Source: Opisthocomus hoazin (Eukaryota; Chordata; Aves; Opisthocomiformes; Opisthocomidae). From it: a stretch of 64,000 bases of DNA. Shown piece after piece: positions 41,801 to 56,800 of the stretch. Every line of letters starts with the position of its first letter. The stretch's first letter is position 1. Where the stretch lies: positions 15,810,677 through 15,874,676 of the forward strand of contig NC_134429.1 in NCBI RefSeq assembly GCF_030867145.1, read 5' to 3'. A program made the position numbers and the translations under genes. A model generated the notes under the pieces. That model was not told the origin of the DNA and ran no database searches. It saw only the letters and a list, made by a program, of their open reading frames with translations.

Positions 41801-44800
41801 AAGCCATTTGCTCCTCGTGTTGCTGCGGCCCAGCAAGCCTCCAGGAATGTTCCCCGAGGCTTGCGGGAGATGAAGGCACCTGGCAAAGGCAGACGCGTGA
41901 AGAGAAGAAACTCACAGTTTGGAGTCTTCTTTGGTCATGGAAGCGTAGGTGAACATGAGGCCGCCGTGGGGGCAGAGCAGAGCGCTGTTTCCGACCGAGG
42001 ACACGGGGCTGCATCGCGTCGGCCTCCTGTGCGGGCAAAGCAAAGCGGCTTGCAAGGCTCGGTCAGGTTATTTCACAAAAAAACCACCACTCTGCAGGCA
42101 GCCAAGAAGAAATCGCAGGTGTGTATTTACAGAAGGCATTCCAAGAGGGAATATTAACCTAACACTGACGAGGAAATCAGATCTGCGTTCCCGCACGCCG
42201 CAGAATTGCTCTCCTACCTAGCCGAGATTTCCCCCTCCTACCACCAGCAGCCCCTGGACACAGGGCTGAGCGCTGACCTTTGCCTAGGACACAGCTCCAG
42301 ACAGATGAAAACGCTAATCGGGTTACTATCTAATCCAACCATCTGGTTAAGACACGGTAAACAAGGAAATTTGGTTTCTTACAACGTATTACAACCGATA
42401 CCAGCCCTGCAAAAATCAGCTTCCTTGTTTCCACACAGGCGAACTACGCACCGCACCGGGACCCGAAAGCAGAATTGGTGTCTGCAGCTCCCCCAAAAAG
42501 GTTTAAAAAGCACCAGAAACCTCAGGCCAAGTTACCTGACAAATTTCCTCCATTCTTCTACAAAGAACTGCGAAACAATATACAGCTCATCTGTCTCCTG
42601 GAGGTGAAAAGAGAAAAAAGAAAAAAGATCTTTTTTAATTATCCGACAACAGAGAAGGGATGACTGTTCAGCTCTTTCTGCCGCGCTCATTCTCTTCGAG
42701 ACCTCAGTGCTTTTACCATGACAACTCCACCCAAGCGCACCGGGAAAGCCACGTAAAATACTTTGGGATCAAGCGCTAAGCACTTGCGTTCCTAATCTCG
42801 TGTTTATTAGAAAGGTAATTTAGCTTTAGATCCAATTACCCTCCATTCGCAGCAGGAAACCGTCATTCTCCCCGGAGCAGCTGAGACTCCGCAGCACCGT
42901 GTTTCCCCTCGCCGGGTACTCGGGGTCTAAGGCAGACGCCTCTCTCCGGGCGAGACCACCCCACCCTGCCTCATCTGCTTCACCAAGCACAATCCAGAAG
43001 TTTCTCCTTGCGGCAGCAGCAGGGATTTGAGACCACGGCCGTGCACCCTCACAAGGCAGCGGTTTTAGGATAAACCGTTGCGTTCCTGCCCTGAATAATT
43101 TGCCGTGAGATAATCTGCTCCTGGATGAGAAACCACCGAGATCCTAAGAGCTGGGTGACAAACTGATTTCCGCGCTCACCCATCCTCACCGCCTTCCCTA
43201 ATGCGGATTTAAGGGCTCATTCCACCTTTCTGCAAGAAAATTCAGCACACCTAAGGAATATATATATATTTTTTTCAATCTCCCTTCGTCTCCTCTAGAT
43301 TAAAGCGCTCCTCTTATTTTCCACCCCAAACCTCAACTGTTTTGGGTAAGGAAAATGCAGAAAGCTTGAGGGAAGATATCCCCAGCTCTTTTTTATCAGG
43401 CTCCCTTGGGAAATTCAAAGCGAGCGGAGGACGTAGCCTCGCTGCCCGGAGAGACCCTCATATTCCGAGCTGCCCCATGGCGATGGGCTCCAGCTTTCCA
43501 TCACCTACCCCAGCTACAAAAGCAGAGCCAGCCAGACACTACCCTTAAACACTGCCGGTAGGACCTGGCAGCTCTCCAGCTCAGCACAGAGCGTTTGGCA
43601 TCGAAACCCTTTTGGGGCTCCCCGGTTCCGAGCCGTGGATCCGCGCTGACCTCAACACGTATTCGGGGCTGGAGAAGGCACCCGAGCACGGCAGGCTGCC
43701 CGAGCGACCGAGGCAGGCACCTGCCAAAGCAGCTTGGCAGGATCTAAGTCTCCATCATTAATCAGCGCCGCGAGACGCCCGGGAGCCAAGGCGTGGAGCC
43801 AACGGCTTGGGCCATTTCTTCCGAGCTGCCTCGAAGTCCCAGGGAAGTCCTGGCGAGCTGCACGCTCGTACTGGGGAGAAGCTGGTACGAGAGGTTTTCC
43901 ACGACCATTGCTCCTATTTGCAGGGCTTCAGCGTTTAGGGAAGCTCCCCCCGAGCTCTCGGGATGCAGGAGGATGCCGGAGCACACGTGAATTTTGTCTG
44001 ACCAGCAGCAAAAGCCTGGCCTGCACGGCAAGGCAGATGGAGGGCGGCGGGGAGCTGCCCCCACCGGCACGGCCGCACCGCTGCGGTCCTTCTAGGGGCG
44101 GCTGTAACCACAGCAGCAATATTGTCGCTGCTTATCTAGCTGACTCCGGGCCAGCGACAGCGACGCTGGCACGAGCCGTTCTCGTGTATCTGTAGCAGGG
44201 CGTTGTGCCAGCACAGCTCATCGGGGGAAATCACACCTCGGCAAAACACACGTGTAAGCTCCGCCGGCACCGGCTTCCCAGCGCAGGCACGGTCTCCCTC
44301 GGACCGAGCGAACGAGGATTGGGCAGTCTCTCTCATAGGTGAAATAAAATTTCATAGCGAGAGGGGTAGCAGCTACCAAAAACCTCCCCCAGGCCCCGCC
44401 ACGCTCCCCCCGGTCACCCTCCTTCCCGTACCTGAGGCCAGCTGCCCAGGCAAGGTCTGCATTTATCGTGAAACAGGTTCTGGAGAGAAGTTTTCTGCTC
44501 GCTGGCCATCATCTTATGCAGAGCTTCGTTTTCCTCCCCTTCGCGCTCCAAAATCTGCATAAAACAGTTAATGACACCACAGCTTCAGTTCCTAGCTCCC
44601 AGTAAAAGGAGGCATTACTCTCCTCCACCGCGTTGGGTCGTGTTAAAAAGAAAACCAGAAGTATAAGCACGCATTTACAGTCAACGAAAGGGTAGCACTC
44701 TCTGGCATTCAAATACCTTGCACTGGGAACAGCACTCTTTGTTGTTTGGGAATTCAGGGGCCTTTGGAAAATATTGCTTGAGTTTCTCCCAGGCTTCCTT

Positions 44801-47800
44801 CGAAACCACCCTCCGCTCGTTCTCAGAGATGCACAGGTCACCTGCAGAGAGAGCCAACAGGAGGGCTTTGCTCGTGAGGCGCTCAGCGATGCTGTGCAGC
44901 CCGAACCAGATGTAAGAGATTACAGAGCGTAAACGTGGGGGAAGATATTCACGCGCTTCTCAGCCAACACCGTGTCAGCAAAAAAAAAAAAGAGCGCAAC
45001 CAACACACAAAGTCACCTTCAACTTCTTTATCGTTTCCTTGTTTCGACAGGAAAATAAAAATATGACTTTTAATTCATACAAATGTCCTTTAGATTTCAA
45101 AGCTCACGGACCCAAGCAGCTGATCAAACACAAGCGGCGGTGAAGAGACGCTCGGAAAAGCAAGGACAAGCCAGCGGGGGCACAGGGCTACGGTTTTCCG
45201 ATCTCAGCTACCCATGGCTACGCTTTTACGGCGACTCCGTTTACCACGCTGCAGATTAACCCCGTGCCCCACGAAATGGGAGCCAGGTGCTTTCTGAACC
45301 CTTCGACCAACAAAAACTCCCGCTGTAAGATCTCAGACGGCCCCCTGCACCCTCTCCAAGCACCTCAAAATCTGCAAAGGACAGATTTTGCACCCTAGAT
45401 CTGCTCTAGGGAGTAACTGGGGTGTGAAGACATGAAGTAAGGTTTACCAGCTACCCCCAGACAACTCGCCTGCTGGATTTCCTATCCTGATGTTCAAGCA
45501 GCTCAAATATACCCCATGAACGGTTTCACAGGAGGCCTTTGTGTCTGTAGTTTTAGCGACAGGAGTATCTGAAAGGTCACGCTCACGCATTCGGACACCA
45601 CGCGCACGCACGACGCCGCGCGCTTCGGCAGACAAACCAGGCTCGGGCAAACCGGAGCAGGCGGGGGCTCGGGGATCCGACCAGCCGCCCGCTCGCAGGC
45701 CGCATGGTCGCCAAGGGGCAGACACAACCGCGTCTCCATCCCAGGCAGCGGCTGGGAAGCCAAGGCACGGCTGTGTTACAGGCGGCCGCGGCGAGAAACA
45801 AGAGGAACGGTCGTTGCAACACCGAGATGCAAACCGGATTTGGAAGCAGCATGGGAATATCCACGCCTCGACGTGGGTTTCACCAGCAAGAGACAAGCGA
45901 AACAGCAACGGCGAAGCCGCGGCGTGTCCAGCAAAGGGCACGACACCTTATTCTCTGTATTCCTACCGCCTGAAGAGCTACAGAAAGAAGACGGGGAGAA
46001 AAGGCTCCTTCCTCCCCACCCTCCGGCAGCTCTTTAACATTGCAAGCAGCTCCTCAGCCCCACGGACCCGTCAGCTCCAGCCAAGCCTGGATTTCTGCCA
46101 GCCCCCGAAGGGAAAAAAATAGCAACGCTCCCCTCCTGCTTTTCCTCTCACAAACAAAGGTCGGGCTGGACCGCCTCGATGCGGCACTTGGCCACTTGCT
46201 CTTCGTCACACACGGTCAAGCGGACCAGCTTTACCATATGAGGAGGCAGGACCAGGCTGCTTTCCAGAGCCAGCAACGATGGGGGGGGGGGAAAAAACCC
46301 CATGGAGCTTGTACAAATAAGTGCCTTGACACCGTGTGATTAATGAAAACAGATTAATATGCTGTTGAGAGAAAGAGGTGGAAAAAATCAGATCTGGGTG
46401 TGCGGGGAACAAGTGCTTTGCCATCTGGAAGATGATGATCCTAACCGCTGCTGATCCTGCTTCCCCCTCCCACCGACCAGGGATGCGTTTTGGGCACGGA
46501 CATCACAGGAGTCTTCACTTGGTATCTGGAAAAAATTATTCGCTGGGGTTGGGCAGCTACTGGAGAGCAAGAAATTGCAGCAAAGATGCAAAGGGACTTC
46601 TTAAGGGAACACCCGGATGGCGTTTCTGGAGGCCAGCCAGACCTCAGCAGTTCGGCGCTGGCTTTTCCAGAGCCTGCCATGCAGGCAGAGGCTCCCGCCA
46701 CGGCAAAGTTAAGGCTGTAGGACCGAGACTGCAGATGTGCTGATAACACTCCAGAGGGAAATTTTAAAGGTGGAAAGGGTGTTTTCCGTGAGTAATCGGA
46801 GGTTAGCTCAAGACGATGAAATCTGACCTGCCAGTGCCCCCATAGTTAATATTATTTATTCTGAAATGACCCAAAGTCACAGATCAACTAGCGATTTACC
46901 AGCTGAATATTTTCAAAGGCCTCTCGGCCTACTTTTATCATGTCTGGCTACATTAAATGTTTCAGCACCAGGCTGCATGCGTTTATTCAACAGCAGCAGC
47001 CTCGAGGCAATGGGAAATACGGCGTTAAAGGCTCTGAAAAACAGCTAATGCCGTGACAAAGTGCTTAAACACTCTGCTTTCAAATGAGGCTTTATCAAGC
47101 CATTACTCTACATCCTTGATTAGCCTCGATGACAGAAGGTGTGCTGCTAATTTCTGGCATGTTTCTTTCTTGCTAGGAACAAGACTGAGCATCCCTGGCA
47201 GGGAAATCCATGCCTCCAAACCAGAGCTTACTAGAACAGAGTTCTGTCTGGGAGCGACCTACAAGTGAGATCTAAACAACAGGGTAGCCAAGGATGTAGC
47301 TAATGAACTGTCGCTTAGCAAAACAACCAACATCGGGTCAAAACCTTCTGTAAATAGACACCACAGCACAGCAGGTTGGTAAATCGATCTCCTTAGCCAT
47401 CGCAGATAAGCCCATGTTTCTACAGTTGTTAGGCAAGCGCTCCGGTTTTTATGTAAACCGAGATAATCAACGGATACTCTCAGCTCCCACCTTGACCGAT
47501 TCACACCACTTGTTTATCTCCTAACGCTCTGCGAGCTTCCAAGTGGCCGCAGATCCTCGGTGCTGCCCTCGCTCCATCCCGTCGCTTCGGTAGCGAGAGG
47601 AAGAGATGCTCGCTTCCGCAGCCCAGCGTCTCTGCGCTTACAGCCCCTTCACCGCCTTGCAAAACTCGGGCTGCAGCACGACAGCGCTCGCAAATGAAAG
47701 CTGGAGCTTTGAGAGTCAAGAAGCACCAGGCCGATGAGGATTACGCGCATTTCCTCCGTCACTATTCATGCCGGCCTCAGACGGAGCAAAGGCTACAAGG

Positions 47801-50800
47801 TTAATGTCTTGAGCAGTGGGCAACAACAGACACATTCAGCTTCATCCCCCGCTGAGGCTTACCGTGTGGGCAAACGATGTCTTCATTAAAATTTAACTCC
47901 ACTTCCTCCTCTCTCTTTTCATTTGATTCATCTGATTGAAAAAAAAAAAACAACAAAACAAAAAACCACAAGAAGATTGCACAGAGTTTCTCTCCAAAGG
48001 AAAAGAAAAATCTTTTGGGGGAAAGAAGCAGGGTTGCATTTCAAATAGCAGCAAAACCCTTAACCCGAGGGAGACTTTGGAAGCGGATTTGTTATTCTCA
48101 AACGTCTTGGCCTCTGGGCAGGCGGGATTACAGCCCACAGGCCACGTAGGAGTGCTCTGATGTGCGCAGAGCACAAGCCGGTCCTTTGTCAGGTTACAAA
48201 GGACGCATTTGTTAAGGCTTAACCACCACAGGGGTTCCCCGCTCCCAAAGATCTGAGTTCAGCCTAAACACAAGCCTAGGTGAGGGCGCAGGGAGCAGAA
48301 ACCTTCCCGGCAAAATATCCGTCCGCTCTTTGCCTTGAGGATGCGGATGGAAAGCAGACGCTGCCCGACAGCCTCGCGGGGAGCCTGCCAGGGGTCCGAC
48401 CGGCCCCACGTTAACGTACAAGTTACAGTTCAGAACGGTGGCTCCACAGACGGAAGCGCTGCCCGCCGAGTCGGGAGTATCACAAATGCAATCCTGTGTT
48501 CGTCTCTAACGACCCGTCTAACGAGCAAGTTGGCTTGCAAGCCATTCAGAGGTACCACTGGGAGTCGCAACCTGTTGTGGAACCGAGGTCTCCACCAAGG
48601 AAGGAGGAGCGGTAACTCAGCGGAGAAGTGCCCTTTCCTGGAGATGGCCCCACAGCAGCGCCGGCTTACAGATCCCACCAGGAGGGCTGCCGAGCTCCGG
48701 GAGCCTTCCAGCCCAAGATCAATGCCATTAGCCCGTCACCTCCTCTTTCATTCAAACAACCTTCTTGCCCTCAGTTTCCAAACAAAAAGCTCAACAAAAC
48801 ATCCAGTTTCCACAGGTTTAAAAAGCAGAAGGCAAACAAAACCCCCAGCTATTCTCACAGACTCATGACCTGGGCATGGCAGAGTTCAATTCATGATTTT
48901 TTTTCTCTAGGCTGTGCTTTCCCAGTGCCGCTTTACCAGCTGTGCTGCTTCACCCACAGACCTTCGCAGTAAGCGACTTCATCCCTTCCCCAAGGTAATT
49001 TTCATGTTTCCTCCTCCCTTCTGCTCTCTCATTCAGATAAAAGTGGATGAACAGATCGTGCGTCTGGGGCGGTAATTTCACACAGCTTTGTAAAACTACT
49101 TATTTCCTCCTCTTCTTCTCCAGGTACCAAGATCACCCAGCAGTTTTGAAGCTCATAAAATGAAAAGCTCCTGAAATGAAGGAGTTTTTCATTTGATTTA
49201 TTCTCCTTTCCTCCCTACTCATCCAAGAGAAGCTAAACAGCTAGAGGAACACCTGACGTGTCTTTTGTCAGGCGGTATCAGTCAGAGCTGGCGGGGCTCT
49301 GCAGCGGCAGAACTACCTTTGTTTTGTGCATTTCCATTCATTTTGCCATTACTGTGCTCCGCGTCTTCGTCTTGCTCATTTAATTGCTCCAGAGCCAACT
49401 GACGCCAGCTCCGCAAGGACGCTTTTCCAACCCAAAACCCGTCGTTCCTGCGGAGAGAGAACAGCATTGGCAACACGAATCACAACTCCGTTCTCCTTCA
49501 GAGCCCAAACAGTAAAATCTTTCGGAAGAAGCTATTTAACCACTTCTAAAAACATCTCTGACAGCGTTTGAAAGTGTTGGAACTTACATACCCCTTGACT
49601 GTCAGCTTCAGCAAGTTCGTAACGGTTTTGTAGTCTTCATTTAACTGGTTTTTCAGCCGCAGGATTCGACACCTTTCCACCACGCAGTCCTTGCAAAGTG
49701 CTTTGACTGGGGCGGAGGGGAAAGAAACACAATTTATTCCACAAATTCTTGCACACATGGCTGAGCTTCTCGCAGGTTTGAATGCACCCAGACAGGTATG
49801 TATCAAGTATCCCGCCTCTGGATGGGAGATTTCACATGTAAATGAGGAGCTCCCTTGGGCTGCTGCCAGATCAGGCCACAATTGAAGCTTAAATAAGCGT
49901 AAAAACACTTCAGATGAGGTGCAATGCTCTCTGGTATCAACAGTTTGCAACTACAGCTGCGAGCCAGGTCACACCAACACACAGTCAAAAGGCAGGACAG
50001 CTGAGGCATACACAAGGAAAAATCCTGTATCTTGGCACCTCGCTAGTTAAACCCAGAGAAAAAAAACCTCCTGCAAAGCTACACTGGACCGACAGGACTG
50101 GAAATCGTACAGCTGGGCACGTACTGTCATCTGGCAGCAAGAGAAGCAAGCGGGAGAGCGCGGCGCATCCGATCCATCCCTCCCAGCCATGCTCAACGAA
50201 AAAAACCCACAGGCTATCTTCCAGCTGACTAATAAACATCGGCCCATTTTTTTCACAAAGGCTGCCTGCGTCACAGCAGTTTCTGCGGGTTGCGTTTCTT
50301 CCCTACAAGCTCCTCGCAGGAGCTGAGCTAATTTGGTCTCAGTGGGAGTTACTGAGCTCCTTTCTAAAAGAAACTAAGCCTGGGGTTTGATTAAGGGATG
50401 CCCAAAGACCGCAGGGGCTGGGCTGACACCCAAAATCACAACGCACGACAGACGCGTGCCACACAGGCATCTGAACTAACAGGTAGGTGCTTCCCTCGGA
50501 CGAGGCGGCTCGGGACAGGCGAGGGGTGAAAGGCAGCAGAGGATTTTCTCGGCCCGCACACATCCGCGCCGCTCCGGAGCGCAGGCTGCTGGCAAGAGGC
50601 AGCCCAGCCCCGTACGTTCCACGGACGCTGCCCAGGCAGGAGCTGTAGGTGCTGCGAGCACGGAAAATCGCTCTGAAGAGTCTGGGGGGTCGCACTTGCC
50701 AGTCTTTTTGTTTCCTAGAATCAACTTCACAAAACCTCCCAAGCATTATGTTTCCTAACCTAAGGGAACTGCCTGCTCAGGAATTCCTCCACGCACAGCT

Positions 50801-53800
50801 GAGAGCAGAACCCAGTTACGAAACAGACCCTGCAATCAGACTAACTTTATTTGTTTGAACGCTAACATAATTAAGCAATATTAAAAGAATCAGCCGGAAA
50901 TAACAGTGCAGCACAAAGGCTACGCGCGGAAATGAAGTTGTGAAGCTAAAAAGCTGGCTCAAAATGGAGCAGGGACCAGAACAAGGCTCTAACCACACTC
51001 AGCATATGAGAACGTGACTTGGAGAGGGCATCTGCTCGCCCGACACCTCACCGTTTAGCCGGGGCCCTCCTCCGTATCTCCTGTAGAAGAAGTCAGCCAC
51101 GTACTCCGAGATCCTCTTCATAATGGGTATTTTATCGGGATGGAGCTTGCCGTGTGAGCACAGGCAGGCTGTGTTATCTATCGGTTTTGGAGGAGTGGAC
51201 TCATCCAGCCATTTCTGCAGCCATTCGAGAGAGATGAAGTCGTACGGGGAACCTGGGAGGGAAAAAACACAGAGAGACAGACAAGCCGGTGCGTGTCAGC
51301 TGACACGCGACACAGCAGATGGCATTTTATAATTATTCCAATATTCAACAGCACTTTTAAAACTCAACAGGCTATCGCTGTTGATTGAATCTCTGTGGTA
51401 CAAGTTTTCAAACATCTGATACAGCTCCCCTCACCCAACTCTCATCCCCACATCACAGATTTCGAAGGCAGGAGCGACGTGAAATGAAGACCTGCGAGAA
51501 CGAGCGGTCATTTCGAGTTCAAGCAATCGATAGGAAACAGCGGAGCACTCCAAGCAGGAGCGCTTTCAGACTGCTAAGCGTTTAGGGGTTCATTGGAGAG
51601 CAGACGAGGAAAGAGGAAGCTTTTCCTATCATCCATCAAGGGACAAATACAATATTTAAATTATGACCATACATCAAAGGCTCTTTCTGTACCACAGCAA
51701 GCTCACTGGGATAAAATGAAAAACAGAAGAGACAAGGTCGGTGCCCGCCCTGTCTCTTCAGCGCCCAAAATTTCAGTGCTATTCCGGGCTGCTCTTGCGA
51801 CTCTGGGCGAGAAACGCTCGCATATTTCAACATTTACAGTGTAAATGGAAACTTGCTCAAATTCTTTCGTGTGAGCACAATTTTCTTTGAAACAGAGCAG
51901 TGGGCTCGCCCATGTTTGCTAAAGGAGAAACACCTCGCACAGAGCCCAGGCTCCGGAGCGGGTCAGCGTCTGTATGAGCAGCGAAACAGCTTGGGGTGGG
52001 ACCCCCGTGTCTCGATACCGAGACCTGGTATTGATGTGAAAACCCTGGTGCGAGTTCATTGGGAAATGAGGAGGAAATTAAATCCATTATTGTGCTGACG
52101 TGAGGAGGGCAGCTCTGAAACCAAGGGGAAATACAACTGTTAGTTACAGTTATCAAAAGAACACAAATCCTTCATGTTCCAGACAAAGGAGCAACAGAGA
52201 AGCTACAGCAAAAGACTTTTGTCTCCCAGCTTGCGCTGGATCCTCGCAAAGCCGGGCTTCAAACGCCCTCTCCTCTGCAGGATAAATCAGCAGCGTTTCC
52301 ATCTTACGCAATGCCATCAGAGATGCACAGCCATGACCTCCAGAGAATCGCAACGCTGTCAGAAACGGTTTGCTGCTTTGGGCTGAAAGCTGCCTTCCCC
52401 CGGAAAGTACATTTTTCTGGGGCAGGCTCCACAAAGCTGGCAGCGAACGTGTCTGCGCAGCTGCGGGGAGCGTCCCGCGCGCCTGCAGGACGGGACGCAG
52501 GGCAGCTCCGGGATAACGCTCCCCCAGCTGTGCTGGCAGGCTGCTGTGCCTGGCGGCGGATCGCGGGCGCCCGCGGGGCAGTGCTGCTGTGTGCTGCCGC
52601 CTTCTGCCCGGGGCAGGGGAGCCTCACCTGCACTGGCAGAAACCATCTTCTTGAGATGTATTCCTCTGTTGTGTTAGAAATGCCGAGAGCAAGCTATTCT
52701 GTTTCTGCTGAGGGGGAGAGAAAGCGCAGCAGAGTTGTGCTTGCTGCTCCTTTTCAGTGGTGACTCACGGCAGATTCATACCTCCACCGCTACTTTGATT
52801 TAACAGTGACATTTTAACACCGCTCTGAGTTGCAGGGACTCAGCAGCACGAGCTGCAACTCCCTCCTGCTCGCGAGTTAAGCGCCCGTTGTCTGCAAACC
52901 CCGGTTCATAAATCGAAGAGGCAGACATTCACGGGAGCCGAGGAGTCTGCTGTTCAGCTACCCGAATCTCGCTGCTCGTTCTGAGCTTTGAGCAGTGAGT
53001 ATTGAAAATTCAACATCAAACTGTCTAACAGGCTACACAATTAAACACTTTTTAAAGTCTTTAATTACAAACCTCCTGGAGTTTTTAGGAGATGCACATA
53101 GTGGAGAGAAATTCCCCATGCTGGATGGGCAGAGTAAGTGCCCCTACGCTTGTTTGGAGGGAGATGGGAGAGAAAAATAAGGGGGGGAATAACAATCCTT
53201 GTGCTCAGACGTGCTAAGGCGACAAGACACATGGAGCAGCAGGAAAGGATTAACCCCAGTCACTCCTTGGACAGACTACAAAGCTCAGACATGGAGCTTC
53301 GAAGCATTGGCAGGGATGAATCAAATCATTTTCTCCCGGAGGTCAGGCGTTCTCGTACCCTGTTACCTGCTGATTTACCGGGATCAGCAGCTCCCAAACT
53401 TGCTGCGAGTTGGCAATTTGAGACCGGCCAGTTATTCTGCCTCGATGCTACTAATTGCTAATGAGACGCGCTGCTCACCGGGCAGAAGAAAACAGTCACA
53501 ATGCATGGAAGCACACAGGAGACTGACTGATGGGGAAGGAGCAAGAGGGAATTAGCGACGCCAGAGGCCATGAGAATGAGCAAAAAAGGAGAAAAGTAGG
53601 TTAAGGCAGAAAAAACAAGAGAGAGAAAGCAAATCCTGAGCATGCACACAGCAACAACAGACAGCGATCGGCCTCCTCTTTGAGAGGGCTACAGCTAACG
53701 CCTTCCAGCAAAGCGTTCAGGCCACAGAAGCGAGTTGTGGGTTAGTTACAAAACATTACTAATCTTAACAACGGTCTACGGCAAAATACTACCACAATAT

Positions 53801-56800
53801 CTTACAGACCAGCTTCAGCGGGTAACCTTTTGTAGAGCTCCTTCACCTCTTCGTGTTTGATTTTGCCCCTGGCCACACTCTGTTTGCGCATCTCGGCCAT
53901 TTCATTGCACCACTCCTCAAACTTGCAGTTATCACGCTCCACCAGCTCCTGCAGGAAAGCTGGTGGGAAAGCAGAAAAAGCAGTCATTTCAAGGAAAAAT
54001 GCCAATTATGTTAAATACCCCTGCTATCGGTTATCACAGAATATCACAGAATATCACAGAATAGTAGGGGTTGGAAGGGACCTCTGTGGGTCATCTAGTC
54101 CAACCCCCCTGCCCAAGCAGGGTCACCTACAGCAGGCTGCACAGGACCTTGTCCAGGCGGGTCTTGAATATCTCCAGAGAGGAGATATTTTATCTGGGGA
54201 TAACAGAATTTTATCTGGGGATAACAAGAAAGCCTAGAAATTCCCCCACGCAGCTACCAACATACAAGGCCTTCCCAAAAGCCAAGTGCACAGACGTTCT
54301 CTCTACAGTATTTATGGTTGTAGGTGATTAAATGCACCTGTCCTGCGCAACCCAACGGAGCCCAAGAAAATAATTTACCCGGGGCTGGTTGCTGTGTTAA
54401 GAGTCCTTTGCTTGCTAACAAGCCTACGCCGAGCACTGGCAGTCGCACAAAGTGCAACGGGGTGTGGAGAGAGGCTGCCGAGCCGGAGCACGGCAGGACT
54501 CTGCTGCCTGCCTCAGTCCCTCCCTGCTATTCCTCTCGCTCCGGCCGTTCCCCTGCCTCCCGCTGAGAGCGGCTCCTCCGGGCTGCCACGGACCCGCCAT
54601 TCCCAGGGGAGAAGCAAGAGCTTTTCACCCTGCAGATAGACCTGAAGCGTGTCCGGACGTGCAGCCCCACAGGTACAGGCAGATCCCAGCGAGAGGGGTC
54701 GAGCACGTCGCACACCCAAGGGCAAGGAGCCCTCAGGAGATGGGAGATAAGCCAGGCCAGATCCTGCTGTTGACAGAAAGGTGAGGGAAACGGGGAATTT
54801 TTGCAGTTGCCGATGGAAAAAACCCAAACGAAACAAACTTCAGCAGGGGAAAAAAAGAAGGGAAGAAGATAAAACACTTCCCTTGCGGGACTGGTGTAAA
54901 GCACTGCTTATCTGGAGCCTTTTCCTCTTTAGAAGTGTTTTGAAGAGCTAAAATATTTCCAGAAAGGTTAATGCTTGTGCAGCCAGAGAGCGCAATATCA
55001 ACCTTGGGAGAACATGCAGTATTAAAAAAACATTCAGCTTGACCCCCGCGAGGTCAGAGCCAAGTTACGCCTCTCCACCGTCCTGGAAAAGCCGCTTCTC
55101 CCAGCATCAAAGCCAACACGCCTCCAATTTACAGCTGCATGAAACCTCCCCGCAACCGCACGGCTCGACTGCTGCCCTTCGCTCCCCGTTCCCTGGCAGG
55201 TTTCCACGTGAAACAAAGGCAACCGCGGGGCTGCGCAGGAATTCGGAGCTGGGTGGAGAGGCGTTCGCGGAGTTATTGTTCTGGGCAGAGGGGTAGGAGG
55301 AAAGGGAGCGCAGGAGAGCTCAGGAAACCAGACTGCAAACGCAGATCTGCGGCAGGAATCGGCACCGGTTCCCCACGCTGTGTGGCGGGGAGGGTGGGTT
55401 TTAGCGGTGGTGGGGCTGGAAGAGTTTCGGTGCTGTTGTTTGGGGGGGGAAGAAGCTGTACGATTCACCCCCTCCCCATCCAGACAACCTGAACGAACAG
55501 CGCAGGTCCAAAGGGGATGCACCACCTCCGCCGTCCCTGCTTCGCAGCCGAGGGAAGAAGGTGGAACACACCTCCATCCTCATCACCACCAGGGGCCTAA
55601 TTAATACTTCTAATCGAGCAGCACGCGAATGCGAAGCATCATTAAATCCACGGGCCAAACCTACAGGGATTTCTGCCACCCCCAGTAATTCCGAAGCGAG
55701 GCACGAACGCGCTCGCACAAAACTCCTGTTAAGGGCTTGCATCCTCTTCTTTTCATGTCGTTTATTCTCAATACGGCAAAGATTGAGCGCTCGCAGAAGA
55801 AACCTGACATCTGTCAGGATTATTCACCTCCAGTGCAGCACGCACACTGCCAGTGACATTTAACCACGCTGTTCTCCTTCGCCTTCAGGAACCCAAGCGG
55901 TTCCTGCGGGATCCCGGCTGCGGATCCCAACGCTCCCGCGGGATGATCTCCTCCTAACCCCTTCCCACCTCGCCTCGGGGGTTAAGGTAGCGAGGTCTGA
56001 GCGGGCACAGGGGTGGGATCATCACGCTAAGAGTATTTCAGCGCTCGGAAAGCGCAGGGGTTCCACTGGTCATGACACCGAGTTGCCATAGGGCACTTTT
56101 GGGGGCTCACAGACAGCAGATGCAAAAGGGGCTCCGAGGAAAACCCCGACTCCCAGCCCGCCTGGAGCAACACAAGCAAAACGGAGAGGCCAAGAGCGTC
56201 AGAGCTCGCTTACCTGGGACTTCGATCGTCAGCGATTTCTCCCGGGTCTGCAGCCTGTACACCAGCATGTAGGCATTGCGCGAGCAGTGAGTCCCCTTCC
56301 CGCACTTCGGTTTACGAGTCTGGGATTTAGAAGGTTCTGCTGCGGTACAGAAGGCAAAACATAATGAGCACACAAGCTCGCTCACCAGCTCTCCATTAAC
56401 GGGACGAGTTTGCCACCTAGCCGGTGGCACGTTCCCTCTCCCCGCTGCGCTCTGCCAGGCCTCCGTTTGCCAAGCGCTGGGCTTGGCACGAGCCAAAGCT
56501 GCATCCCAAAGCAAGACCCAAATCCCTCCAGCGTTTCTGGAAGCCGAGTAATTCAAAGGGACTAGAATTAGGAGCCTTCTCTGAACCGCCCTCTGCAAGA
56601 GCCTTTCTTCTCTCCCCAGTTAAACCTCACTGAGCCAAAAGCAGCTCTTGCAAAACCATCTTTTCTCCCCCCTGCCTTTTGTTCTGGTGTCCTGACACCA
56701 AAGGACAGAGTCAGATCCTCAGGGAAGAAAATCTTCTTTACGTGTGGTTGTGTATGTGAAGAAGCACACGCCCTTCTGCTGGGCAGCAAAGCTGCCCCTA